A DNA stretch of 64,000 bases from contig JBBAUA010000010.1 in assembly GCA_040398465.1 (NCBI GenBank), positions 1 to 64,000 on the forward strand. The letters run 5' to 3'. A program made the translations under genes and the position numbers. Shown here piece after piece: positions 8,921-16,430 of the stretch. This DNA is from UBA7672 sp040398465. GTDB lineage: Bacteria; Pseudomonadota; Alphaproteobacteria; Caulobacterales; Hyphomonadaceae. The first letter of the stretch is position 1, and each line of letters starts with the position of its first letter. The notes under the pieces were generated by a model that saw only the letters and a program-made list of their open reading frames with translations, was not told where the DNA came from and ran no database searches.

Positions 8921-10044
8921 TAAATCAACTCGTCCTGGCCGCCGCTCTCGGCGAGCATGATCTCGCCGCGGTCGGCCAGCGCCTTGGCGACGACAACCAT
9001 TTCCTGCTGCGCGCCTTCGACGTCCTTGAGCTTGACCGGGCCCATCGCCGCCATCTCGTCGCGCATCAGCTTGGCTGCGCGTTCCGACATGTTCGACATG
9101 AACAGGTTGCGCATCTCGTCATTGGCGCCCTTGAGCGCGAGGCCGAGCTTGTTCTTGTCGATGTTGCGCAGCAGCGTCTGCACGCCGCCCGGATCGAGCT
9201 TCGAGAGATCCTCGAACACGAACATCAGCGAGCGGATCTTGTCGGCCGCGTCCTTGTTCTTGTCCTCGAGCAGCGACATGAACCGCCCTTCGGTCTGGCG
9301 GTCGAAATTGTTGAAGATCGACGCCATCTGTTCGTGGCTGTCGCGCTTCGACGTGCGCGCCAGGTTGGTCATGAACTCGTTGCGCAGCGTGGATTCGATC
9401 TTCTCCAGGATATCGCGCTGCACCGGCTCCATGCGCAGCATCCGCTGGATGACTTCCAGCGCGAATTCCGGGGGCAGGGCGGTAAGGACGCGCGCCGAGT
9501 GCTCGGTCTTGATCTTCGACAGGATGACCGAAACGGTCTGCGGGTACTCGTTCTTCAGGTAGTTCGCGAGTACCTGCTCGTTCACATTGGCAAGCTTGTC
9601 CCACATCGTGCGGCCGGCAGGGCCGCGCAGCTCTTCCATCAGCGAGTCGACCTTCTCGCGCGGGAGGAACTGAAGCAGAAGGCGATGCGTCTGTTCGTAG
9701 GAGCCGGTCACGGCGCCGGACCCAGATAAGCGGTTCACGAAGTCCTTGATCAGGTATTCGACCGTCTCGGCCCTTACCGGGCCAAGGTTCGACATCGCCG
9801 AGGAAATCTCGCGCAGCTCGTCATCGTCCAGCCTGTCCCAGACGGGCTTTGCCTCTTCACCCAGAGCGAGCAGCAGGATCGCCGCCTTCTCCGAGCCGTG
9901 CAGGCCCGCGACGACGCTGATCGTCTCGACGATGCGGCGGTTTGTTTCGGCGCTGACGTCTTCGCGCTGTTGCTGCGAGGGCGGTGCGGCGTCCTCGGCA
10001 GCGTCGGACGCCTGTTGTTTCTGAAGGGCGGCGCTCTTGCTCAT
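8917..10044 (-). CDS. fliG: FliG, flagellar motor switch protein
   Basis: A 375-residue rotor protein. The N-terminal domain opens with GSEKAAILLLALGEE, which in FliG contacts FliF. The middle domain has the EHSARVLTALPPEFALEVI stretch near the FliG EHPQ position. The C-terminal torque domain holds LMFVFEDLSKLDPGGVQTLL, with charged residues expected to face the stator. A polar extension of about 35 residues at the N-terminus (Gln/Asp/Glu-rich) goes beyond the usual start. The gene overlaps fliF upstream and fliH downstream by four bases each. Confidence 0.94.
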   Translation of the reverse strand: MSKSAALQKQQASDAAEDAAPPSQQQREDVSAETNRRIVETISVVAGLHGSEKAAILLLALGEEAKPVWDRLDDDELREISSAMSNLGPVRAETVEYLIKDFVNRLSGSGAVTGSYEQTHRLLLQFLPREKVDSLMEELRGPAGRTMWDKLANVNEQVLANYLKNEYPQTVSVILSKIKTEHSARVLTALPPEFALEVIQRMLRMEPVQRDILEKIESTLRNEFMTNLARTSKRDSHEQMASIFNNFDRQTEGRFMSLLEDKNKDAADKIRSLMFVFEDLSKLDPGGVQTLLRNIDKNKLGLALKGANDEMRNLFMSNMSERAAKLMRDEMAAMGPVKLKDVEGAQQEMVVVAKALADRGEIMLAESGGQDELIY

Positions 10045-11813
10045 GCTGCGCGACCCGAAGATTCTTCAGCAAGCCACGACCGGATGATCGCAATCGACTC
10101 ATCCGGGTGGCTGGCGACGACTTCCGAGATTTTCTTGATTGACGACGCCTTTACCTGCCCGGAGATGCGCGCCACATCAATGCCGGCGTCGAGACGGTCA
10201 GGCGTCGAAAGCTCGAAGTTCACCGTGTTGCCTTGCGGCAGCGCGTTGCTCTGGTGGACCGTCGTTTCGCTATCGTTTCCACGCTGCTGCATCAGGATAA
10301 CCTGCTGAGCCTGGTGAGCCGCAATCGCTTTTGTGCGCTTGGCGCCTTTGAGCGCCTGGATTTCCGGCGGCAGATTGTCTGTATCTGGCTTCGCGAACAG
10401 TCCCGAGATCAGCGGGCGCAGGACGAAGAAGACCAGCGCCAGCGCCGTCAGGGCGAGGGCGAGGATTTCGCCGATCCGGACAAGGTCGAACTTGTCGAGA
10501 TCGAACGGTCCGGGCGCCGCTGCACCCTCCATTGACGTATCAGGCCGGGCAAAGGCGGTGCTTTCCACCGTCACCACGTCGCCGCGTTGCTCGTTGAACA
10601 GGACAGCTGATTTCACGAGCGCCGTGATGCGCGCGATCTCTTCGGGCGAACGGTCCTGCCAGGTCGCGGGTGCGCCCTCGGCGCCAGGTACGCGCACCTG
10701 ATCCAGTGCAACCGCGACGGACAGCCGCTTGATCGCGCCGCCTTCGATCACTTCGGTGCGGACGGTCTTGTCCATCTCGTAGTTGATCGTGGCTTCGGTA
10801 CGGTTGGTCTGCGACTGACTGGTCGGAAGCGGCGTGGCGGCGGGGGCCGCGCCCGTGGGCACATTGTTCGCAACTGTCGTCTCGTCGCCCGGCGCGAGGT
10901 CGGAACTCGAGGAGCTATCCTCCACCGTCGTTTCCGAACGCACCACGCGGCTGTCGGGATTAAAGCTCTCGGAGCTCTGGGTGACGCGGTTGAAGTCGGC
11001 CTCGACCGAGACCGTCACCTTTGCGGCGCCGGGGCCGGCGATGTTCTCGATCACGTCGAGAACCTTCTTGCGGTAGCTTTCCTCCATGGAAAACTGCCGT
11101 TCGTCGGCATTCGTGCCGCCGCCAATCGCAGAGCCGGAGTCGTCCGATGCAGCCGCCAGGAGGCGGCCGTCCGTGCTGGTGACGGTGACTGCGTCGACGG
11201 AAAGGCCCGGCACCTGGGATGCGATCAGGTTGCGAATGGCGCGGACTTTTTCGCCTGGCATCTGGTTGCCGGTAAGCTTGATGACCACCGCCGCCTTGGG
11301 CTTTTCGCTGTTCTGCTGGAACAGGGGCCGGTCCGGGATCGACAGGTGGACCTTGGCCGACTGGACCATGTCATAGGAGCCGATCGAGCGTTCCAGCTCG
11401 CCCTCCATGGCCCGCAATTTCTTGATGTTGAGAACGAACTGGGTCTCGCCCAGCGCGTCGGACTTGTCGAAAATCTCCCAGCCGACCGAGCCCCTGGTGG
11501 GCAGGCCCTGCTCGGACAGCATCATCCGGGCGTCTTCGACCTTGGCAGCGTCGACGAAAATGGCCGAACCACCGCCCTCGAGCGAATAGGCGACGCCGGC
11601 GGTGTCGAGCTTGCCGCTGATTTCGGCGGCTTCCTCGAGATCAAGACCGGAGAAAAGGAGCTTCTTCCCGCCTTCGCCGCCCTGCAGCATGATGACGCCC
11701 AGCCCGCCGCCCACAAGGGCGACGACGACGAGCGCCGCTGCAATGCGCATGCGGCCGGATCGGGCCAGCTGGCCGATCAGTCCCTTGGGATCTTCTGGTT
11801 TGATGTCCGCCAT
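10041..11813 (-). CDS. fliF: FliF, flagellar MS-ring protein
   Basis: A 590-residue inner-membrane ring protein. One membrane segment lies near the N-terminus (about 23-45, IAAALVVVALVGGGLGVIML) and one near the C-terminus (about 445-470, ILALALTALALVFFVLRPL). Between them is the periplasmic ring-building region with the motif ANYEMDK-like INYEMDKTVRTEV. The cytoplasmic tail is the FliG-binding part. It is the first gene of the operon fliF-fliG-fliH-fliN-flbD-flhA-flhF-flhG. A CtrA-like box lies about 95-110 bases upstream, consistent with class II flagellar control. Length is normal for the family. Confidence 0.94.
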   Translation of the reverse strand: MADIKPEDPKGLIGQLARSGRMRIAAALVVVALVGGGLGVIMLQGGEGGKKLLFSGLDLEEAAEISGKLDTAGVAYSLEGGGSAIFVDAAKVEDARMMLSEQGLPTRGSVGWEIFDKSDALGETQFVLNIKKLRAMEGELERSIGSYDMVQSAKVHLSIPDRPLFQQNSEKPKAAVVIKLTGNQMPGEKVRAIRNLIASQVPGLSVDAVTVTSTDGRLLAAASDDSGSAIGGGTNADERQFSMEESYRKKVLDVIENIAGPGAAKVTVSVEADFNRVTQSSESFNPDSRVVRSETTVEDSSSSSDLAPGDETTVANNVPTGAAPAATPLPTSQSQTNRTEATINYEMDKTVRTEVIEGGAIKRLSVAVALDQVRVPGAEGAPATWQDRSPEEIARITALVKSAVLFNEQRGDVVTVESTAFARPDTSMEGAAAPGPFDLDKFDLVRIGEILALALTALALVFFVLRPLISGLFAKPDTDNLPPEIQALKGAKRTKAIAAHQAQQVILMQQRGNDSETTVHQSNALPQGNTVNFELSTPDRLDAGIDVARISGQVKASSIKKISEVVASHPDESIAIIRSWLAEESSGRAA

Positions 11814-11907
11814 GCCCGCCCGGAAAACTGCCTGCGCCGCGATTTGCGACTAGGCAGGAAATTCCCAGTGCGTGGTAAATGGCGTGTTAAGACTCGCGAC
11901 CGAAGTG

Positions 11908-11923
11908 GTTAGCGAAACCTTAA
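11908..11923 (-). promoter_or_regulatory. Probable CtrA box upstream of fliF
   Basis: On the leftward strand the sequence reads TTAAGGTTTCGCTAAC. This is the TTAA-N7-TTAAC CtrA consensus with one mismatch in the second half. It lies 95-110 bases upstream of the fliF start. In Caulobacter the fliF operon is activated by CtrA, and the neighbouring sciP encodes a CtrA antagonist, so the context agrees. Binding itself is inferred. Confidence 0.55.
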
Positions 11924-11978
11924 GAAACGCAGGCGCGCCGCCCCTCCCCGAAAGCCCCGGAGCGGCGCCTTGTCTGGT

Positions 11979-12260
11979 CTAGCGGTAGTTCTGCAGACGT
12001 GTGGTGCGCAGGCCCTTCACGCCGTGACGTTGATAGAGGCGTTCCCAACCGGCGAACTCCTCTTTTGTGAGGGCGTATCGGTCGCAGGCGTCTTCGGCCG
12101 TAAGCAGTCCCCCATGGACAGCCGCGACAACTTCCGCCTTGCGGCGGGTAACCCACCGCTGGATCCCCGGTGAGGGGAGGTCGGAGAGCGTGATGTGACG
12201 TCCGTCGGGTCCCACGACGGCCGCGCCGTGAGCGGTTTGGCTCAGCATGGTTGACTCCAT
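11979..12260 (-). CDS. sciP: SciP (DUF1153) CtrA-inhibiting small protein
   Basis: A 93-residue DUF1153 protein. Conserved blocks are VGPDGRHITLSDLPSPG, RWVTRRKAEVVAAVHGGLL and TAEDACDRYALTKEEFAGW, forming a small helix-turn-helix-like domain. In Caulobacter SciP binds CtrA and limits transcription of CtrA targets late in the cell cycle, and its gene lies between flgE and fliF exactly as here. The start at 12260 (MEST) was chosen because it gives the 93-residue length of the Caulobacter protein; an ATG at 12293 would add 11 residues and one at 12248 would remove four. The upstream region holds scattered TTAA half-sites but no clean CtrA box. Confidence 0.88.
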   Translation of the reverse strand: MESTMLSQTAHGAAVVGPDGRHITLSDLPSPGIQRWVTRRKAEVVAAVHGGLLTAEDACDRYALTKEEFAGWERLYQRHGVKGLRTTRLQNYR

Positions 12261-12462
12261 ATGCTGCTTCAGTCCTGACCCGACCTTACGCACTGGCGTT
12301 TAAGGTCACGCTCAGGCCAACCGCGCGGTTTCGTGGAAACACTCTGCAAAATTGGAGCACCTGTTAAGGACGTTAGTTACGTTTGCGACGATCTCTCTGT
12401 GGCGGCAGGACAGCGACCCGCATCGCAATCCGCCGTCTACGGACGATTATCCTCCAGAGTGC

Positions 12463-13827
12463 TCAGCGCTTCAGCCTGATCAGTTCGTCCAGCATCTCGT
12501 CAGCTGTCGTGATGATCTTGGAAGATGCCGAATAGGCGCGCTGCGTCATGATGAGGTTGGAGAACTCCTCGGCCAGATCGACCGTCGAGGATTCGAGCGC
12601 GCGCGACTTGATGTTGCCCGCGCCGCCAACGCCCGCGCCACGCATCGACAGCGCGCCAGTGTCCGGTCCCAGGCGGTATATGCCGCCTTGGTCCGAGATG
12701 AGGCCGTTGGTGTTGCCGAAGGTCGCCAGCGGGATCTGGTAGATCCGGCGCGTCAGGCCGTTTGTGAAGATGGCGGTGACGAACCCGTCGTCGTCCACAT
12801 CTACCGACGCCAGCGAACCGAAGGGCGTGCCATCGATCTGCGACGTGCCAAGCACTGACGGAGAGTCATAGTTTGTGAGGCCGCCAGGCGCGCCCGGTCC
12901 GCCCATGTCGAGCGAGATCGTCTGCGTTGCCAGACCAAGGGCCGGACCCCACTCAGATCCACCAGCGCCAGTCTCGCCGATCGTCACCGAAAGCGGCAGC
13001 GTCGAGTTGGCCGTGTCGAGCTGCCCGAACGTGGTGAAGCTCACAAGGCCCGTGGCGAGTTGGCCATCCACGAAGGGCGCGCCATCGACGACCTGGCCGG
13101 GCGGCAGATGGACTTCGGCGAACCAGGTGTTCGGGCCCTGCTTGAGGAAAGAGAAGGTGAGGGTGTGTAGGCCGCCCTGGCTGTCATACATCTGGATCGG
13201 AATCTGGAAGTCAGGCGTGACCGCGCCCGAGGCCATGTTGTTCGCTGTATCGGTCGCGTCATACGTCGCCGCCGCAGCAGATACCGCCTGTGAAGATTGC
13301 AGGTTGGCGGACAGGGAGAGGCGCGCCGTTGCCTCGGCGCCGCCGGCAATGCCTGAGACGCGAACGGACTCAAGTGCGTTCAGATCAGTCGGATTCGCGT
13401 TGACCGCGCCCGACGAGTCGACCGGCCAGCCGAGCAGGTAGTAACCGGCGGCGTTCTGGAGATACCCATCCGCATCGGGCGTGAATTGGCCAGCGCGCGT
13501 GTAATAGTAGGGATCGCGGCTGGTTGCGTCTTCGCTGCGGCCGCGCACGACGAACATGCCGTTACCTGAGACGGCAAGGTGCGTCGACACCGAGGACGCG
13601 GTGGTGGAGCCCTGCTCGTTCATCAACGGGTTGGAGCGCGACATGACACCTCCCGCGGCGTAGGTCGTCTGGCGATTCTGCGAGCTGAGCAGCGACGTAA
13701 AATCCGTCCGCAGGCGCTTGAAGCCGACCGTGTTCACGTTCGCGATGTTGTCGGAGATCGACGCCAGTGCGCTGGCGTTGGCGCGCATGCCGGCGGCGCC
13801 GGCAAGCATGGCGGAATTGATGCTCAT
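12463..13827 (-). CDS. flgE: FlgE, flagellar hook protein
   Basis: A 454-residue hook subunit. The N-terminus MSINSAMLAGAAGMRANASA with SDNIANVNTVGFKR is the conserved rod/hook/FlgK heptad region. The C-terminus NLIMTQRAYSASSKIITTADE is the matching coiled coil. The central domains are Gly/Ala/Thr-rich, as usual. A GGGAG ribosome-binding site lies just before the ATG. It lies 113 bases downstream of flgD, and several stem-loops fill that gap. In Caulobacter flgE is a sigma-54/FlbD target; here it could be read from the fliK promoter through flgD, and I found no separate sigma-54 promoter in the gap. Confidence 0.93.
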   Translation of the reverse strand: MSINSAMLAGAAGMRANASALASISDNIANVNTVGFKRLRTDFTSLLSSQNRQTTYAAGGVMSRSNPLMNEQGSTTASSVSTHLAVSGNGMFVVRGRSEDATSRDPYYYTRAGQFTPDADGYLQNAAGYYLLGWPVDSSGAVNANPTDLNALESVRVSGIAGGAEATARLSLSANLQSSQAVSAAAATYDATDTANNMASGAVTPDFQIPIQMYDSQGGLHTLTFSFLKQGPNTWFAEVHLPPGQVVDGAPFVDGQLATGLVSFTTFGQLDTANSTLPLSVTIGETGAGGSEWGPALGLATQTISLDMGGPGAPGGLTNYDSPSVLGTSQIDGTPFGSLASVDVDDDGFVTAIFTNGLTRRIYQIPLATFGNTNGLISDQGGIYRLGPDTGALSMRGAGVGGAGNIKSRALESSTVDLAEEFSNLIMTQRAYSASSKIITTADEMLDELIRLKR

Positions 13828-13843
13828 GGTCGAAGCTCCCAGT

Positions 13844-13915
13844 GGGCCCAGGGGCCCTGTTCGTTTGCGGGTTGGGTCGGCTGCTTTGCAGCCTCGATCG
13901 GCGCGCTTCTGCGCC
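13844..13915 (-). other. Stem-loops in the flgD-flgE gap
   Basis: Three short hairpins lie in a row: gggcc/ggccc (13844-13848 with 13853-13857), ggctgc-ttt-gcagcc (13879-13893) and ggcgc/gcgcc (13900-13904 with 13911-13915). None is followed by a T-run, so they do not look like intrinsic terminators. They may protect or process the mRNA between flgD and the abundant hook protein gene. Confidence 0.45.
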
Positions 13916-13940
13916 GCAGTCCAGGTCGTGGGCCTTGGCG

Positions 13941-14612
13941 CTACTGGCGCATTAGCCGCTTGATGTCGGCGTAGGCGTAGACGCCGGCCGGCGTGGTAAG
14001 CGCAGGCTCGCCATAGGTGAGGTCGACGCCGGTGATGGTGGTGACCAGCGAATGCGCCGGCGTGATTGACTTGGCGTTCGCATCCTCTGCGATCACGCTG
14101 ATCCAGTAGGGCTGGCCTTCATCGGCGGTCTTGCCGTTGTTGAGCTTGCCGTCCCACTCAAATTCATGCGTGCCGGCGGCCAGTTCGCCGGACTTGGAAT
14201 AGAGTACGCGGCCCGATGCGTCCGTGACGGTGATCGTCGTTTTCGCGGCGTCGGAGGGAAGGTCGTAGCGCCAGTTAATTGGTTCGCCTGTGAATTGCGC
14301 GCCAGCCGTATCGATCTCTGCCTGCTGCCCAAGATAGCCGGAGAGGGCCGCGCCGGCATTGGACGTGGTCGCGACCAGCAACTGCTCGAGTTGCTTGTTG
14401 GATTTGATCTGCTGTTCGACGCCGGAGAACTGCACCAGCTGGTCGGTGAACTTCGAGGAGTCCATCGGCTCCAGCGGATCCTGGTTCTGGATCTGCGCCG
14501 TCAGGATGGTGAGGAAGGTGTCGAAATTGTCCGCCAGCGAGGCCTGCGAGGCGGCCGCGCCTGCGCCAGCGTTCGTGGCGGGGGTGGGTACGAAGGAGAT
14601 GGCGTTGGTCAT
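13941..14612 (-). CDS. flgD: FlgD, hook-capping/assembly protein
   Basis: A 223-residue scaffold protein for hook growth. The N-terminal region has the FlgD signature FDTFLTILTAQIQNQDPLEP followed by MDSSKFTDQLVQFSGVEQQ. The C-terminal half has a FlgD Ig/FnIII-like fold (NWRYDLPSDA, TITVTDASGRVLYS, HEFEWDGKLNNG). A good AAGGA site lies before the ATG. It is downstream of fliK with an 11-base gap and upstream of flgE, so fliK-flgD-flgE probably form one transcript. Confidence 0.93.
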   Translation of the reverse strand: MTNAISFVPTPATNAGAGAAASQASLADNFDTFLTILTAQIQNQDPLEPMDSSKFTDQLVQFSGVEQQIKSNKQLEQLLVATTSNAGAALSGYLGQQAEIDTAGAQFTGEPINWRYDLPSDAAKTTITVTDASGRVLYSKSGELAAGTHEFEWDGKLNNGKTADEGQPYWISVIAEDANAKSITPAHSLVTTITGVDLTYGEPALTTPAGVYAYADIKRLMRQ

Positions 14613-14623
14613 GCGATATTCCT

Positions 14624-15988
14624 TCAGGCCACGAGATCAAGTCGCTGCGGGCGCCAGCTTGGCCGCACGGCGGCCGCGGTATCTTCGGTCACCGGCATGG
14701 TCATGGCGTCGAACCGGCGCCAGACATCGGCCTGCGCCGGGCGCCCATTCGTGTCGCGCTGCTGGCTGGCGCTGCCGCTGCCATTGTCGCGCGCAAGTTC
14801 GAAGCGCACGCCATTGTCGGCGAGATCAATGCCCGCGTCGGCAAGTGCGCGCTCAAGCGCGCGCTGGCCGCGCATGAGATCGGACAGGGCCGCGCTGTCA
14901 TGCGCAGCGAGGACGGCGTGGACCTTGCGGTCAGCACCGATCTCAATGCGAACATCCACGCGTCCGAGTTCGGCCGGATCAAGGCGGATCTCGAAACGCT
15001 GGGCGCGGCCGTCGGCGCGTTCGATGATGCGGTTGTAGACCTGGACCGTCGCAGCCGGCGCTGCCTGCAGGGCGGCCGGCGTCGGCATGGTGCGCGCTGT
15101 TTCGCTGGTCGAGCTGGTGGTTTGCGCCGGAGCGTCCGCGCCTTGCGCAGATTGGGACGCAAGCATAGCGGCGAAGTCCGGCTTCGCGGCCGTTGTATCC
15201 GTAGGGGCGGCGGTGCTCGCCTGCGCCGCAGCGGCGGCTGCAGCTGGCTGGTTCGGTGTTTGTGCGGTTGAGGCGCGGCCACCCGGGTTGGCGGGGGGGG
15301 GCTCTGCCGTATCAGCCGGAGCGGCCTCCGAAGCTGGGTCGATATCCGGCGATGCGACAGCAGGCTGCGGTCCTGCGTTGCTCGCGTCAGCTGCGACCTG
15401 CGAGACCTGGGCAGGTGCGGCCGGCAACACAGCGAGCACGCCCGCTTGCGTTGCAGGGACCACAGCAGCTGAAGCCGGGGTGGCTTCGCCGGCGCCTTCG
15501 ACGCCAGCGTCCGAAACGTCAGTCTCAATGTCGGCGTCGGTCGCGTCATCGGGCGGAGCGATTGTCGGGTCTACGACGCTGACGACCGCTACCGACTGCT
15601 GCGGTGTGACCGCGGCAGGCGCTGAAGCCAATCCGTCTGAAACGATCAGTGTGGCTACAGCGCCGTCGACCTGCGTGGGCGCTGCAGCCGCCGCTGCGGG
15701 TGGCGCGATTGCGGCGGATGCGTCTGTCGTGCCGCTCGCGCTGGCTGGCGCGATCAGGCCCGTGAGTTCGGCACCCTCCGTGCCGGTGGAAGCAAGGGTT
15801 TGCAGCTGCACGGCCGGCGCGACGGTTGAATAGGTCTGGATTATTGCAGCCGCAGCCGGCGTCTCCGCGCCGCCCACTGTGGCTTCGAGCAGCGAAGCGA
15901 ATGCGTTGTCGCCGTCAGACGCGGTCGACCGCATCTCGCTCGGCGCGGGCGGGTTGATCGGCATCACGAGGGCGGCTGCAATCGACAA
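14624..15988 (-). CDS. fliK: FliK-type flagellar hook-length control protein
   Basis: A 454-residue protein whose first 310 residues are Ala/Pro/Thr/Ser-rich and of low complexity. The C-terminal domain (about 330-425) is the Flg_hook domain, with QRFEIRLDPAELGRVDVRIE, then RGQRALERALADAG and GVRFEL. This matches FliK, a secreted molecular ruler that switches export from hook to filament subunits. The marked start is TTG at 15988; an ATG at 15964 (MPINPP) is the alternative, and neither has a strong ribosome-binding site. A sigma-54 promoter lies about 60-75 bases upstream. It is followed by flgD. Confidence 0.82.
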   Translation of the reverse strand: MSIAAALVMPINPPAPSEMRSTASDGDNAFASLLEATVGGAETPAAAAIIQTYSTVAPAVQLQTLASTGTEGAELTGLIAPASASGTTDASAAIAPPAAAAAAPTQVDGAVATLIVSDGLASAPAAVTPQQSVAVVSVVDPTIAPPDDATDADIETDVSDAGVEGAGEATPASAAVVPATQAGVLAVLPAAPAQVSQVAADASNAGPQPAVASPDIDPASEAAPADTAEPPPANPGGRASTAQTPNQPAAAAAAAQASTAAPTDTTAAKPDFAAMLASQSAQGADAPAQTTSSTSETARTMPTPAALQAAPAATVQVYNRIIERADGRAQRFEIRLDPAELGRVDVRIEIGADRKVHAVLAAHDSAALSDLMRGQRALERALADAGIDLADNGVRFELARDNGSGSASQQRDTNGRPAQADVWRRFDAMTMPVTEDTAAAVRPSWRPQRLDLVA

Positions 15989-16048
15989 ACGCTGACCACG
16001 ACGTCTACGGCCTTGCCCGGGAATTCGGACACAGGTCAGCGAAAGGTC

Positions 16049-16064
16049 TGCAACCGGCGAGCCA
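16049..16064 (-). promoter_or_regulatory. Sigma-54 promoter for fliK-flgD-flgE
   Basis: On the leftward strand the sequence TGGCTCGCCGGTTGCA matches the sigma-54 consensus TGGCACGNNNNTTGCA at all fixed positions but one. The GG and GC pairs are correctly spaced 10 bases apart. The predicted start of transcription is near 16038, about 50 bases before the fliK start codon. FlbD is the likely activator. Confidence 0.8.
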
Positions 16065-16080
16065 TTAATGTTTGCATTGA

Positions 16081-16102
16081 AAAGCCCTCACGAATGAGGG
16101 TT
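16081..16102. other. Hairpin between the divergent promoters
   Basis: A hairpin ccctca-cgaa-tgaggg (16084-16099) is extended by A-T pairs and one G-T pair to 16081-16102. It lies just upstream of the leftward sigma-54 promoter. On the leftward strand it is followed by ctttt, so it resembles a weak terminator, but no gene ends here. It may instead be a protein-binding palindrome. Confidence 0.4.
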
Positions 16103-16161
16103 TGGCTGGTTAACGCGCCGGGCCGCAGACCGCCCGGCCCGGCAAGAGTCGCTGCGTTGCA

Positions 16162-16202
16162 CGGCAGAACTTGCCCGGCAGGAGCGGCACAAACTGCTGC
16201 CG
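16162..16202. promoter_or_regulatory. Candidate FlbD-binding (ftr-like) palindromes
   Basis: Two imperfect palindromes with CGGCA/TGCC(G) arms lie here: cggcagaacttgcc (16162-16175) and cggcacaaactgctgccg (16185-16202). They resemble the GC-rich ftr enhancer elements bound by FlbD. They sit about 55-95 bases upstream of the predicted flgK start of transcription and 125-165 bases upstream of that of fliK, a position suited to serve both. I cannot check the exact ftr consensus here, so the identification is tentative. Confidence 0.4.
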
Positions 16203-16230
16203 GCGCCAGCGCGGCGCGCCAAGCCACGGG

Positions 16231-16246
16231 TGGCCCGCAACTTGCG
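16231..16246 (+). promoter_or_regulatory. Sigma-54 promoter for flgK-flgL
   Basis: The sequence TGGCCCGCAACTTGCG matches the sigma-54 consensus, with C for A at the fifth position and G for A/T at the last. The GG-to-GC spacing is correct. Transcription should start near 16257, leaving a leader of about 170 bases before flgK. Confidence 0.78.
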
Positions 16247-16430
16247 TGGTTAACGGCAACGTTGCGGCCAGCTCGCCGGAGCGTTCGGGGCAGAAGCTCC
16301 CGTCGCATGATTTTCGCGAACGTATTCAGGATGATGGAACGATGCCGGACCAGTCTGGTCGCTGAGGCGGCCCGGCAGATCACGCCTACCCGGCAAGATC
16401 TGCAGGGCTTCCGGTGACGGAGAACAGGTC

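Noticed and set aside
12261..12462. A CtrA box before sciP
   Set aside because: Several TTAA-like half-sites occur, but none has a second half at the 7-base spacing.
16081..16102. Transcription terminator in the fliK-flgK gap
   Set aside because: No gene on either strand ends here, since both neighbours are transcribed away from it; kept only as a hairpin.
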